Assembly: GCA_036971615.1 (NCBI GenBank) | Contig: JAYKKR010000013.1 | Location: forward strand, 124,001-188,000 | Reading direction: 5' to 3' | DNA length: 64,000 nt | DNA from: Amyloporia xantha | Taxonomy: Eukaryota > Basidiomycota > Agaricomycetes > Polyporales > Adustoporiaceae | In this document: in pieces, positions 1-10,312 of the stretch | Position numbering within the stretch: position 1 is the stretch's first letter | How the letters are laid out: the number at the start of each line of letters is the position of its first letter | The notes under the pieces: generated by a model | Seen by the model: only the letters and a program-made list of their open reading frames with translations | What the model was told of the DNA's origin: nothing | Database searches by the model: none | Made by a program: the position numbers and the translations under genes

Positions 1-774
1 GGAGCGTCGGGCCCTTCCCCGCCGACGTCAGAGAACGAACGGTGGCGCGGGGGACGATAAATAGTCTCCCAGTGGTAACGGAAATCCTCCTCCGCAGGGG
101 TACGGGCCCGCGAGGGACCTCCCTCCCGACGTCCTCCCTCCCTCCCAGAGCATGAGCGGCAACACGGATCGAGTGCTCTAGGTCTTCGAACGCCCGCGGA
201 TAGGGACACATACGGTCCAAAGTGTCCGAGAACTGGCGGGCGACAAGTTCGAGCCGTTCTAAAGCTTCATCGGTACGTTCCTCGGCGATGCGGGGAGGGG
301 TCCAGAAGGCCTCTTCCGTGTACAACGGGAGGGGAGGCGGAGTACCAGCTTCGTCCCGCTGCGCATTGGAACGAACCTCGTCGGGGCTCCAGGCGATCCC
401 AGGATAGGGGACTGCACCGCGATGGCTCAGGGAGGAGCGGAAGATCGAGTCGATGTAGTGGACGAGCTCGCGGAGGGTGACGAAGGCAGTGAGCGGAGGG
501 AGCGTGAGGTTCCCCGCGGCTATGGCTTGGGCTCGAGCTTCATAGGCAAGGCGCTGCGGGACGGGACGTGAGGGGAAGGAAAGAGAAGTAAAAGAGAAGG
601 TGGACAAACCAGCAGCCAGCGCACTCCGTGCGCCCAGGCAAGCCAAGCAGCCGGATCGGAAGGGCGGAATGAAGGCTCAACAACGCACTCAGCGCGAAGC
701 ACGTCTACGAGGAGGAGGTAGCGGCGGACATGGAGGGAACCGATGGGGTCGGTGGGTTCGGCAGGCTCAGACAT
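1..774 (-). CDS. Spliced hypothetical gene, 3' end off the window
   Basis: Exon 1 is 610-774 (ATG at 774-772). A 56-bp intron (554-609, GTTTGT...CCCGCAG, phase 0, with a CTCAC branch-like site) joins it to exon 2, which stays open from 553 to the window edge. The partial protein has about 239 residues. It starts MSEPAEPTDP, then has hydrophobic and aromatic helices with a run of alanines (residues 40-75), and an Arg-rich C-terminal part near the edge. I recognise no domain. Unbroken frame over 184 codons after splicing, plus ordinary splice sites, support a real gene. The upstream 780-900 stretch is pyrimidine-rich on the coding strand, as in fungal promoters. Function unknown. Confidence 0.6.
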
Positions 775-906
775 GGCGAATGAGGCGAAGGGAGGGAAGA
801 GCGCGGAAGGAGGATAAGTAAGTCAGGGGAAGAGTCGGAGGGGAGGTAGCGGGAGGTAGCGGGAGGAAGCGGGAGGGAGAGTGACGTGGCAGCGCACGCG
901 GGACAA

Positions 907-917
907 GGTATATATGA
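907..917 (-). promoter_or_regulatory. Possible TATA box of the left-edge gene
   Basis: A TATATA run at 909-915 lies about 135 bp upstream of the ATG at 774 and is followed on the coding strand by a CT-rich tract. Position and composition fit a fungal promoter; nothing else supports it. Confidence 0.3.
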
Positions 918-944
918 GGAAGGGGGACGAGGCGGAAGGGGCAT

Positions 945-1562
945 CTACCATCTGGTACGAGCTGCGACTGGGATTTTGACTTTCACGCGACCGGGTTTTC
1001 TTGCTCAGCGGAGCTACACTGCGTTTTACTTCTACGAGAGGGCGAGCAAGCGGCTTGACCCATTTTACTGCGATTCGGGATATCTACTGCGTACTTAGGA
1101 CTGCGACTGCGACTTGCCTGGGATAGCACACATAGAGCGCCCCCCATATACCTACGAGTCTCTAGCTCAATCAATTCTTTTCTCTCTTGCTCATCCTCCG
1201 TGCCAGACGCTGCGAACGTCTTCACTCCTCTTCCCCTTCGACTCATTGATCTGTTCCTTCCAGGTGTGCTTATCGCACAGCGGGAGGAGCACCAAGCCTT
1301 ACAACGCATTCAGAACTTATGCCTCTCCATGTTCATGACCCCAGAAACTGGATTGCGCGCTCCAAATGTCATATGGCAAGAACTGGACACAATCCGACGT
1401 CCGTACGGTTCAAGTAGATCAGCTTGCATGCCACGAGAATGGTGGTCTACTATTCCAGTGCACCCGTAGGCCTGCTGCGTGATCCGGGAAGGGGAGCCTT
1501 CACATATGACCATGCCACTGAATTGCATTAAGTGAGTCTTTTAGCTTTTGAATCCTGACATG
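945..1562. other. Intergenic, no gene recognised
   Basis: Only short overlapping open frames in several phases, none with convincing composition or splice structure. Confidence 0.4.
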
Positions 1563-2114
1563 CTACGAGAATCCTGGATACTGAGTACCCGGGCGATCAG
1601 GAACGTCAAGTCCATGTTCCATGAGCACAGCCACCAAAATGTCACTCCACACCTCAAGGCCCTCCATGTCTCCACGAAGCGTATCAAGTTTTTCTTGTAA
1701 GTCAGCCGAGAACTCCTCGAGGCGAGTCATCTTCACGCTGCGCCATGCTCGAACAGCTGATAGGACTTGATTTTCGTACTCCTCGACGGTCATTTCTGCC
1801 CCTCCTGCTGCAAGGTCTGGGTCACTCGTGGCAGATGAATGAGTTGGCATGGGTACTATTGAGGCAGGGCACTCTTGCCGCTGCCTCTGTATTCCGTCGT
1901 CCAAGTTCGGGACAGCGGCGGTATCCTCTATTCATGTCATGAGACCTGGAGTATGCGTGCCGTTGATTTCGATCTCACCTCCATTTTTCTCCACAAGCTC
2001 TCGCACAAATTGCGAGTCAGTGACTTGACTATCGAGAGCCCCACCTACAAATAGACTGATACCACCAATATTTTTCGATTTCGGTGAGCCTCCACCATCC
2101 CATATATTGCTCAC
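1563..2114 (-). CDS. Weak hypothetical gene, possibly two exons
   Basis: Two minus-strand open segments lie close together: 1932-2114 (BRCT-like composition, with FVGGAL and KNGGEI) and 1563-1904 (113 codons, helical, with a heptad-like stretch MTRLEEFSADLQEKL). Neither starts with ATG: the first opens at GTG and the second at TTG. They may therefore be internal exons. A GTGAGA donor sits in the first segment near 1978, but I could not find an acceptor that joins the frames cleanly. The BRCT resemblance is only an impression. This could be a gene relic. Confidence 0.25.
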
Positions 2115-2444
2115 CTCGTGGTCAATTTCAGTTGCTCGGTCCTTATGGCAGCTGCCCGCTTGTCTCTCTGTGGGTGTTCAGGACTGTGGTGCCAAAATTA
2201 GAACCTTCAGCTGTGAATGAATGTGTTCCCCAATGCTTGCCTCGTGGATATCACGGCTCCTATACCGTGGCTTTGCCGTCTCACCTGACAGTTTCGTCCT
2301 TCTGGAGTCACTTTCATTTTTCCAGCTTTATCTGTGTCTGAAGGCCGTTCCTGTGTTCCGTGAACTGAGGGCTGCCGTCCGAATCACGCTCACTCCGAAC
2401 TCGAACGTCTGCGTTCCTTTCTGTCAAAATAAAGTTCACACGTG

Positions 2445-2449
2445 ATGCT
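2445..2449. repeat. Target-site duplication, left copy (ATGCT)
   Basis: ATGCT directly precedes the LTR at 2450 and recurs directly after the other LTR at 4024-4028. Five bases is the usual LTR-retrotransposon TSD length. Confidence 0.85.
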
Positions 2450-2695
2450 TGTTGAAACGAACGTCGGTGTCAGGTGTGAACGAGCGAGCAGTGCAGGACA
2501 AGTTAAGATTCGAAGCGGTTTGTCTCGTCCTCGGGGCGGGGAGGCAAACGCGCGAGGTAAATACATGCGAGAAAGTCAATCTAATATAGGTAATCTTTAT
2601 CTAAATGAGGTACGAGCAACAAGGTACTATCGCGCCGCAGCGTGGCGCGTCAGCGAACCGGGAATCGGGTATGTGCTCGCCCGGTTGTTCCAACA
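2450..2695 (-). repeat. 3' LTR of the Gag-only element
   Basis: 246 bp, TGTTGGAAC...TTTCAACA on the element strand. It matches 3778-4023 except for C/T in the ctatcg(c/t)gcc word. Confidence 0.88.
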
Positions 2696-2705
2696 CACCC
2701 CCTCG
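2696..2705 (-). other. Polypurine tract of the Gag-only element
   Basis: CGAGGGGGTG on the element strand directly abuts the 3' LTR, the position expected for the plus-strand primer. Confidence 0.6.
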
Positions 2706-2792
2706 AGCCATAAACGATCAGAGGCGAGCCGGAAACAGAGAAACAAAACGAAAAACAAAACAAAATGGTGAACATATTGTACACCCCCTCAA

Positions 2793-3593
2793 TCACCAAG
2801 CTCCGGTTTCGTCTTCTTCGACAAGATATGCCGTAGAGGCAATCGGCTTGGCGGGCACAACGGCGGTCGATGTCGTCCCGGTTTGGCAGTTGGCCTGATA
2901 GTGGCCCTTCTGCCCGCACTTGAAGCAGGTGATCATCTCGATCGGGCGCCTAGCATGTCCAGGGGTCTCGGTGTGCAGGGCGGCAGCGGCAACACCAGGA
3001 TTCTGCGGCGTGCGGGTCCTCGTCACGGTCTGGGCCTGGCGCTCATACTCGTTGATGAGCCGGACGATTGTGTAGTCGAGGGTGAGATCATCGGGAGGGG
3101 TCGCATCGAGGGAGATGGTGAAGGAAATGTATGAATCCGGTAATCCGTTCATCAAGACCAAGATCTGGTCTTCGTCGGTAACAGCAACATCGGCGGCTTC
3201 AAGTCGGAAGGCAGCGGAGGCGACAGCGGCGATCCATGCTTGCATCGTGCCGGACATCTTCATCGCATAGAATTTGCGACGGAGCGATAGGCGGGTACCG
3301 AAACCACGCGCCTGGTGCATCGTCTCGAGCCTCGTCCAGACGTCAGCGGCGGTGCCCGTGCGGACGTGCGACAGCTGCGATCGCTCGACACTGAGTGCGA
3401 GCTCGGCGCGCGCTTCGTCGGTCTTCTTCACCCACGCTTTCACCGTCTTCGCTCCATCACTCCCCATCGGCCTCTCCTTGTCCGCACCTCCGGTAACTTC
3501 CCACAGTCCCTTCCGGACCAGCAGGGCCTGCATCACCACGGCCCACTCGGCGTAGTTCGTTTCGTCGAGCTTGAATATATTACTCGCCGTCAT
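2793..3593 (-). CDS. Copia-type Gag (UBN2/Retrotran_gag_2) with zinc knuckle
   Basis: The 266-residue Gag is complete. I chose ATG at 3593 (MTASNIFKLDE); the open frame extends 7 codons upstream but only to GTG. Residues 4-200 have the Copia Gag pattern: LDETNYAEW near the start, and WTRLETMHQ and LMNGLPDSY in the middle. A CCHC knuckle (CFKCGQKGHYQANC, spacing C-x2-C-x4-H-x4-C) lies near residue 230, followed by a short tail. The family forms the virus-like particle and binds the element RNA. No frame break was seen, consistent with a recently active copy. It fills most of the region between the LTRs. Confidence 0.88.
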   Translation of the reverse strand: MTASNIFKLDETNYAEWAVVMQALLVRKGLWEVTGGADKERPMGSDGAKTVKAWVKKTDEARAELALSVERSQLSHVRTGTAADVWTRLETMHQARGFGTRLSLRRKFYAMKMSGTMQAWIAAVASAAFRLEAADVAVTDEDQILVLMNGLPDSYISFTISLDATPPDDLTLDYTIVRLINEYERQAQTVTRTRTPQNPGVAAAALHTETPGHARRPIEMITCFKCGQKGHYQANCQTGTTSTAVVPAKPIASTAYLVEEDETGAW

Positions 3594-3777
3594 TGTCGCG
3601 TCGATTTCGGTCACGGGGTTCGTCGCCGGTTTGCAGGTACGTTGTCAGGTTCGCGGTTCGTTCAGCGGTGCGCGGGTTCGATCGTGCGCGCGGGTTCAGG
3701 TTCGGGTTGATCGTCAATGACGGCTTCGGCCCCGTCAGGCAGTCTCGATTTGTCCGTCGAGAGCGGATGCGCGTTTG

Positions 3778-4023
3778 TGTTGAAACGAACGTCGGTGTCA
3801 GGTGTGAACGAGCGAGCAGTGCAGGACAAGTTAAGATTCGAAGCGGTTTGTCTCGTCCTCGGGGCGGGGAGGCAAACGCGCGAGGTAAATACATGCGAGA
3901 AAGTCAATCTAATATAGGTAATCTTTATCTAAATGAGGTACGAGCAACAAGGTACTATCGTGCCGCAGCGTGGCGCGTCAGCGAACCGGGAATCGGGTAT
4001 GTGCTCGCCCGGTTGTTCCAACA
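3778..4023 (-). repeat. 5' LTR of the Gag-only element
   Basis: 246 bp, partner of 2450-2695. It ends 63 bp before the ATG of the next gene on the opposite strand. Confidence 0.88.
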
Positions 4024-4028
4024 ATGCT
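4024..4028. repeat. Target-site duplication, right copy (ATGCT)
   Basis: Second copy of the 5-bp duplication, see 2445-2449. Confidence 0.85.
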
Positions 4029-4086
4029 CTGCTCCTTGCTCGCAGTGTCAGTCGCCAGTGAGTGATATCCCCCAATCTCATGTGTT

Positions 4087-5508
4087 ATGCCTTTGGGAAC
4101 TCCCCAGTTTACATTCACAGTGCCCGGGGCACCGCAGTTTTCTCAGCTGACCCCTCCGCTCGATTCACATGGCTTGACATTTCAGACATCACAGCCCGCA
4201 TCAGGCACCATGAATCAAACTGACTTTGCGGCCGTTGACCGTCCTCAGAGTGAACCGATTGCAGCGAGCCGCAGTACCACCCTGGGACCACTGGCAGGAG
4301 ACATGCCAGACCCTGTTGTCAGCCCAATTGCTGTAGACCGCCTGGCCCTCGACTTGGAGCTCGACGAACCGCAACGCCAGAGACTGCATCAATTTGTCAC
4401 AGTCAGTTACTCGATTTGAGTGTAACCCATATTTTGCCCAGCTCATATTGGCATATTTATGATTCAGCTGGGCTCTCACGACAGAACTCTATCAAAATCA
4501 GATCTTCTTACAAGGGTATATATCCTCGCCGTCATCTTTGGGGACATCGCGGAGCGCCGCCGTGCTGCTGAGCGCTCCAACATTCAAGATCTGCCTGGTC
4601 TAATGGCTGACCTGAAGATCCGTTTGGATGCCACCTTCACCTTCATTCCGGAGCAAAAGGTACTATTCTGATCCTGCGTTCGATACTGTGTGAATTCTAC
4701 ATGTTCACGCATGTCTAGACGAATATTCGCATTGTTGCGATGGATGTCATCTATCAGCCCAATCGCACCAATTTCAAACTCATGCATCTTGACGTCGAGG
4801 TTTGCCTCCAACTGATTCATGTGGCCCCGCAAATATAACTTGCTTTTACCACACAGGCAGCTCTCCGCAGCGACCCGGTCCATATGAGACTCAATAACGT
4901 GTTTGGCAACCCAGCACGGGAAAAGCTGCTAACATCGCACATCAAACGAGTCTGTTCCAGTGTGCGCAATGCGTTTAGGCAAGACGTGAGGCTTTAAAAA
5001 TAACATTGGACATTCAATGGCTGAACCAAGTGGCTCACAGCTTCGTGACAGCATTATGGGGAAACGTCTGCTCACGCTGGCGGAATTCACATACGAATCA
5101 GCTATAAAATACAAGCGTGGCGGCCCTGGCGTCCAGCTCGAACATGGATTCACTGTACACATTGCGATCTTGGTATGTCATTCAGAGTCGCATTTCAGGA
5201 CTATCTCAGAATTGGGAATCCAGCGCCGCTTCGGGCTTGAACACAGTGATCTGCTGAGCATCGCCGAGGCTGAGGAAGACAACAATGGTACTGCCGATGG
5301 TCTCGAACCGCCTGCCAAACGTCGCAAGCCCCGTGGAGGTGGCCGAATTCCCGAAGGTGAAGACTTCTGGGGCCAAGTTGACACATTTTTTCGAAAGGAA
5401 ATCACGATGCGAGGTCTTAGCCTGGTGGCACCGGGATGGAGAGAGTGCGTGGGCAATGACAATAGATTTTTGGATGTCACTGACGAATTTCTGCAGCTAT
5501 GTCAATGA
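4087..5508 (+). CDS. Six-exon gene of an unnamed family
   Basis: Exons 4087-4401, 4468-4659, 4719-4799, 4857-4985, 5041-5172 and 5224-5508 join through GT-AG introns of 51-66 bp, all phase 0, into a 377-residue protein. Residues 1-95 are Pro/Ser/Thr-rich and probably disordered. From about 90 the chain is helical and charged (RQRLHQFV, SDLLTRVYIL). Near residue 225 comes a basic block (HIKRVCSSVRNAFRQD), then LRDSIMGKRLLTLAEFTY. A KRRKPRGGGR basic patch near residue 325 may be a nuclear signal. I recall similar uncharacterised proteins from Agaricomycetes but can name no domain. A young LTR element sits 63 bp upstream of the start and may have displaced the promoter or an upstream exon. Confidence 0.68.
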
Positions 5509-5999
5509 AACTATCCAGCGCGACAATGATCGGTTCGTTGGCCAACCAGCCTCTCGTGCCGAGCAATCAGCATCAAATTTTAGGAGCGAAGTCACTTCTC
5601 CCATGCAAGTGGGGACGTCCGCGGTACCCATGCATCGCAGTGGTCCAGCACAAGACCTTCTTCAAGATCTCCTTGGCTGAGACAACAATGGCCGTAAACT
5701 ATTGATATTTATGATGTACCCTAGTACAGGCAAAGTAATGTCTTATAGTATAGGCCGTCATAGCTGTCCCGCATAAGCGTTAGGTTAAATGAATTTATGT
5801 CTCCCTCAGCTTCAACTTCACCGGCAGGCGTGAGCAGTCTATGCCAAATATTGCCAAACAAAACTCCGCACTGAGACGATCCACAAACTTTGTGCACTCG
5901 CCTCGTTGTGCATGGCCGTGTCTCCCTCTTTTCTGAATCCCTGTGACTGTTGAACCAATGTTTTCCGGTTGGGTCAGAATCAGTCTGCTGAAGACTGCA
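5509..5999. other. Left flank of the composite transposon, no gene recognised
   Basis: Short ORFs only. The DNA would have been continuous with 31568 onward before the insertion. Confidence 0.4.
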
Positions 6000-6006
6000 C
6001 AGTTCA
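6000..6006. repeat. Candidate 7-bp TSD of the composite element, left (cagttca)
   Basis: cagttca at 6000-6006 matches cagttca at 31561-31567, just outside the inverted ends. The length equals the 7-bp TSDs of both nested elements. The outermost bases of the inverted repeat match imperfectly, so the exact edge is inferred. Confidence 0.5.
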
Positions 6007-6635
6007 GAGCCCATTCAGTCATTATAGCCTACTCTATAGGGAGAGATATGGGTGAAATTTTTATTACTTAGTAAGGAGAGCGGACGTCGGCCGACGCCAT
6101 CGCTATAGCCTGCAGTGCAGGGTCGGCCGAGAGGGTATAATATAGCCTGTAGATACGGCGCGGCCGAGTGCGCCATATTTCCGTAGTATATTCTCGCCTT
6201 CAAGTAGTGTCGGCCCAGGGCTATAATATAGCCTTTAGATACGGCGCGGCCGAGTGCGCCATATTATCGTGGTCTATTCTCGCCTTGAAGTAGTGTCGGC
6301 CGAGGGCTATAATATAGCCTTTAGATACGGCGCGGCCGAGTGCGCCATATTTCTGCGGTATATTCTCGCCTTCAAGTAGTGTCGGCCGAGGGCTATAATA
6401 TAGCCTGTAGACACGGCGCGGCCGACTGCGCCATATTATCGTGGTATATTCTCGCCTGCAAGTAGTGTCGGCCGAGGGCTATAATATAGCCTGTAGACAC
6501 GGCGCGGCCGACTGCGCCATATTTCTGTGGTATATTCTCGCCTGCAAGTAGTGTCGGCCGAGGGCTATAATATAGCCTGTAGACACGGCGCGGCCGACTG
6601 CGCCATATTATCGTGGTATATTCTCGCCTGCAAGT
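6007..6635 (+). repeat. Left inverted end with 86-bp repeat array (first part)
   Basis: After about 110 bp of unique terminal sequence, units of about 86 bp follow from about 6119. Each has ggctataatatagcc (an imperfect palindrome), ggcgcggccga, tgcgccatat and ctcgcctgcaagtagt. About six units precede the nested element. The array continues at 10134. Confidence 0.85.
6629..6635. repeat. TSD of nested element 1, left (tgcaagt)
   Basis: tgcaagt precedes the element at 6636 and recurs at 10127-10133. Removing the element and one copy restores a normal 86-bp unit. Confidence 0.85.
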
Positions 6636-6989
6636 CACCAACTTATGTATACCTGGTGCACCAAGTAGCGGATAAGCCCCCAGACCCGTTATGCACCAGG
6701 CAGGCTATCTGCCTGCACCCTGGTGCATCATCTGCAGGGTCTTCGCCGGACCCTCCGGGGCCTCCTAGCTTTCACCGTAGGCCCCCCCGGCATCACGGCT
6801 AGTTACTATATCTGGTAGGTACGTATTCCGAGGGCCCTAGATCATTTATTTAATGGTGGAATATATATTTCGGGTGGCAGACACTCATTGGGACATCAAA
6901 AAGGGTACAAAAATAGCAAAAAAAACATTTTTATTTTCATTTCACTAGCTACAGGGTACAATAGTATCAAAAGCTATGTACAGATATGT

Positions 6990-7900
6990 TCCGCAGAAAG
7001 GCGGGGGGAGGGGGGGCGAGCACGAGCAGGAAGCATGCACGGGCGGCAAGCGAACATGGGCGGGTCGAGTGAGCGTACACGGGCGGCAAGCGAACACGGG
7101 TGGCGAGCGAACACGGGCGGGGCGAGTGCGTACACGGGTGGGGCGAGTGCGTACGGGTAGGGTGAGTGTGCACGGGTAGGGTGAGTGTGCACAGGCAGGC
7201 CGAGAAGCAGGTGGCGGCGAGTGGGGAGCGTCAATCGTCGAGAGGGAGCATCGAGGCTGGAGCGCGAGCGCGAGCGTCGAGTAGGGAGCGGAGTTGAGCG
7301 GAAGCGTCGAGCGTCGAGCGTCGAGCGAGGAACGGGGAGTGGGGAGTGGGGAGTGGGGAGTGGGGAGCGGCGTCGAGCCGGAGCGTTGAGCAGCATCGAG
7401 GGGGAGAGCGGCAATCGTCGAATGGGGAGCGTCGATCGTCAAGACGAGGGCGCACGGGCGGGGCGAGCGGCGAACGAGGACGAGTGGGCGGGGCGAGGAC
7501 GGACGAGGGCGAGCGAGCGCGGGGGCAGGGCGAGGGAGAACAGGCGGGCAGGGCGAGGACGGACGGCGAGCGCGCTGGGGCAGGGCGAGGAGGATAGGCG
7601 GGCAGGGGGAGCAACGGGGACTGTCGAGCGTCGAGAGGGGAGCGTCGAGCGGGCAGCCGGGAGCGTCGAGCCGGGAGCGTCAATCGTCGAGTGTCGAGCC
7701 AGGAGCGTCCAGCGTCGAGTAGGGGGCAGCGTCGAATGGGGAGCGGGGAACGTCGAGCAGGGAGTGTCCTGTGAGGAGCGTCGAGTGCCGAGTGGGCAGC
7801 AGTGTTGAGCCGGGAGCGTCGAGGGGAGAGCGTCGAGGAGGAGCGTCGAGCGGGGGATGGGGAGCGTCGAGGAGTGAGTGGGCGGGGCACTAGGGGCTGG
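6990..7900. repeat. GC-rich minisatellite arm of nested element 1
   Basis: Strongly purine-skewed short repeats (gagcgtcgag, gtgggga, cgggcggggcgag) keep several frames open on both strands. The long translated frames here are composition artefacts. The same block lies inverted at about 15620-16520. Confidence 0.8.
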
Positions 7901-8164
7901 GCAGCCTCGACTGCGTCGAGGATGTCGGCCGGTTTGCTTCTAGCGGCGCCGTTAACCTGGGTAAGAAACATTTGATAAGTGAAAGAAAAACAGAGAAGAA
8001 GAAAAAACATACTTTATGACGCTGCTCACGGGCAGCAGCGGGACGTCGTCGTCGACGACGACGACGACGAGCAGCTACGAAAGGTGACGCGGCACCTTTG
8101 GCAGTCCGGCACGTGCCGCACTTACCCAAAGAGGAAGGCGTCTTAACGTCTTACATTCGTCTGA

Positions 8165-8202
8165 GGCACTATTGAGAACATTACTGTGTTCTCAATAGTG
8201 CC
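8165..8202. repeat. Central 16-bp hairpin of nested element 1
   Basis: ggcactattgagaaca (8165-8180), a 6-nt loop, then its exact reverse complement (8187-8202). The same hairpin is at 15312-15349 in copy 2. Confidence 0.85.
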
Positions 8203-9129
8203 CCAATTCCCGCCATAATTTATATTAGCACAATAGAATACTATTAGGATTTGCTTACCGAAAATGAGAGGTACAGGACGAGCTCTGCGAGGTGAGGAAG
8301 AGTCCCGAGTCGGCCGAGGCATAGCGCAGCCAATCAGGTGGCGCGCTCAGCCAGGCGCGACTCGATGCTCGAAATGTTCGCTGCCTACTTACACGGCTGT
8401 TTCGAACAACGCGGCCGCCAACGTTTACTCATCCACACCAAACATAAATAGCTATACATTCTATTTACAAGGTAAATTTTACTCTACTACTGCATGGCCT
8501 AGTGCTGATAGTATCCACCAAAATATGCCGATCTTTCGGTCATTCTGAGGCCATAATAGATGTTTTGTTTATAGCTCTCTAAGGAAGTGCAGGAACATCA
8601 AAAAAACTGGTATATATATTTTTATACATACTCTGAGTACTACCTACCCCTTATGTACCAAATATATTTGCTCAGGACGTTCGTACTCGCTGTTCAGCGA
8701 GTACGACTTCAGCCACATGCCCAAATCGGGTATTTCGGCTGTTCCCGCACTGCGCGCCAACAGCGCCGCGTCAGCGTTGGTCGTCTGCTCGACGTCGTCC
8801 TCAACGTCGACGACGTCCCGCTGCTGCCTGCGAGCAGCGTCGAAAGGTAAGAGTGTCTTTTTTGTTATATTCTTGCACCGCTAATCTATACATTAGTAGC
8901 TCTTGTGCTACTGCACACCTGCTAGCCGGCCGCGCAGATGCACGCCTGCCCAATACCGACCTCGTCGCGCCGCCGCACCGTCAGTACAATTCGCAGCGCT
9001 GCTCGTCTGCTGCCGCGGCGCAACTCGTATGTCCCGCCGCGCTGCTTGTACATTCCAAGCCGCCGCTTGCACTTTCCGACCTGCCGCTCTTATTTTTCGA
9101 CCTGCCGCTCTTATTTTTCGACCCACCAC

Positions 9130-9720
9130 TCCTACATCCCACTCCCGCCACTCGTATGATCCCGCCCGCCGCTCGTACGTGCGACCCAGCCCCGCCGCTC
9201 GTACGACCCCGCCCCGCCGCTCGTATGTCTCCGCCACGCCGCTCGTATGTCTCCGCCCCGCCGCTCGTACGTCCGACCCGCTGCTCGTACGACCCAGCCC
9301 CGTCGCTCGTACGTCCGACCCAGCCCCATCGCTCGTATGACCCCGCCCCGCCGCTCGTACGACCGCACTCGTTACTCGTCTGTCCCCACCCCGCCGCTCG
9401 TCTGCCCCACCCATTACTTGTCTGCCCCGCCCGTCGCTCGTACGACCCCGCCGTGCCGCTCGTCTTGTCCCCGCCCTGCTGCTCGTACGACCCCACCCCG
9501 CCGCTCGTCTGTCCCCGCCCCGGTACTCGTCTGTTCCCACCCCGCCGCTCGTACGACCGCGCCCCGCCGCTCGTCTGTTCCCACCCTCGCTGCTCGTACA
9601 ACCGCGCCCCGCTGCTCGTACGACCGCGCCCCGCCGCTCGTACGACCCAGTCCCGTCGCTCGTCTGCTCCCGCCCTGCTGCTCGAATGTTCCCGTCAGCC
9701 GCTCATACGACTGCGCGTGC
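9130..9720. repeat. Second minisatellite arm of nested element 1
   Basis: Repeats of cgccccgccgctcgtacgac-type words give open frames in several phases (PPLVRP-type peptides). I treat these as non-coding. Inverted counterpart at about 13800-14390. Confidence 0.8.
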
Positions 9721-10126
9721 GTTTGTGCATGTCCACCCCTCTGTTCTCTCCCCCCTCTACAAGCTCGCCACAGCTACCTACCATCTGTAGCTGTAATACT
9801 ACTGTAGCTAGTGAAATAAAAATAATTTTTAGCTGAATATTTGTGTATTCCATTGGTATGAAATGAGGATATGTACCTAAAAATGGCACTTCCTACCATA
9901 TAAGAAATACATTGGATAACCTAGGACTCACGGAATTGATACCTGCTAGATTAGGAAATGTGCCGTGATGCCGGGAGGGCCCTACGGCGAAGGCTAGGAG
10001 GCCCCGGAGGGTCCGGCGAAGACCCTGCAAATGATGCACCAGGGTGTAGGCAGATAGCCTGCCTGGTGCATAACGGGTCTGGGGGCTTATCCGCTAGTTG
10101 GTGCATCAACAGTACATAAGCAGCTG

Positions 10127-10133
10127 TGCAAGT
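10127..10133. repeat. TSD of nested element 1, right (tgcaagt)
   Basis: Second copy of the 7-bp duplication. Confidence 0.85.
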
Positions 10134-10312
10134 AGTGTCGGCCGAGGGCTATAATATAGCCTTTAGATACGGCGCGGCCGACTGCGCCATATTTCTGTGG
10201 TATATTCTCGCCTGCAAGTAGTGTCGGCCGAGGGCTATAATATAGCCTGTAGACACGGTGCGGCCGACTGCGCCATATTATCGTGGTATATTCTCGCCTT
10301 GAAGTAGTATAT
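10134..10312 (+). repeat. Left 86-bp array, remainder after the nested insertion
   Basis: Two more 86-bp units in phase and orientation with those before 6635, ending near 10312 where the sequence becomes unique. Confidence 0.85.

Larger units (their letters stand above)
2450..4023 (-). mobile_element. Non-autonomous Copia-type LTR element with Gag only (TR-GAG-like)
   Basis: Two 246-bp direct repeats (2450-2695 and 3778-4023) with TG...CA ends differ at one base that I can see. They enclose one gag frame and no protease, integrase or reverse transcriptase. The element is 1,574 bp and is flanked by the 5-bp TSD ATGCT. On the coding (minus) strand the order is 5' LTR 4023-3778, gag, a purine-rich tract CGAGGGGGTG (2705-2696) and 3' LTR. 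I did not find a clear tRNA primer site after the 5' LTR. The near-identical LTRs imply a recent insertion. The structure matches the TR-GAG class described in plants; mobilisation would need Copia pol in trans. Confidence 0.88.
6636..10126 (+). mobile_element. Nested foldback-like element, copy 1 (3,491 bp)
   Basis: It starts caccaacttatgta and ends with the reverse complement of cagctgcttatgta. Terminal inverted repeats of about 170 bp contain gcggataagcccccagacc and gtgcatcat words. A 7-bp TSD (tgcaagt) flanks it. Inside the TIRs are two GC-rich minisatellite arms, 6990-7900 (gagcgtcgag / cgggcggggcgag words) and 9130-9720 (cgccgctcgtacgac words), around a central AT-rich core with a 16-bp perfect hairpin at 8165-8202. 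Sequences facing the core on both sides (8000-8110 and 8720-8850) are diverged inverted homologues, so the whole element folds back. No transposase is recognisable, so it is probably non-autonomous. Copy 2 lies at 13386-16879 in the opposite orientation. Confidence 0.82.

Noticed and set aside
3593..4150. 185-codon plus-strand frame
   Set aside because: Reads through the LTR antisense to gag; composition and position explain it.
6007..6635. CRISPR-like regular repeats
   Set aside because: Units are directly adjacent, without unique spacers, inside a transposon end of a eukaryotic genome.
7185..9836. Many long translated frames (up to 327 codons) in nested element 1, and the mirror set at 13705-16627
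   Set aside because: They lie in short GC-rich tandem repeats that are open in up to five frames at once, lack start or family support, and give monotonous peptides.
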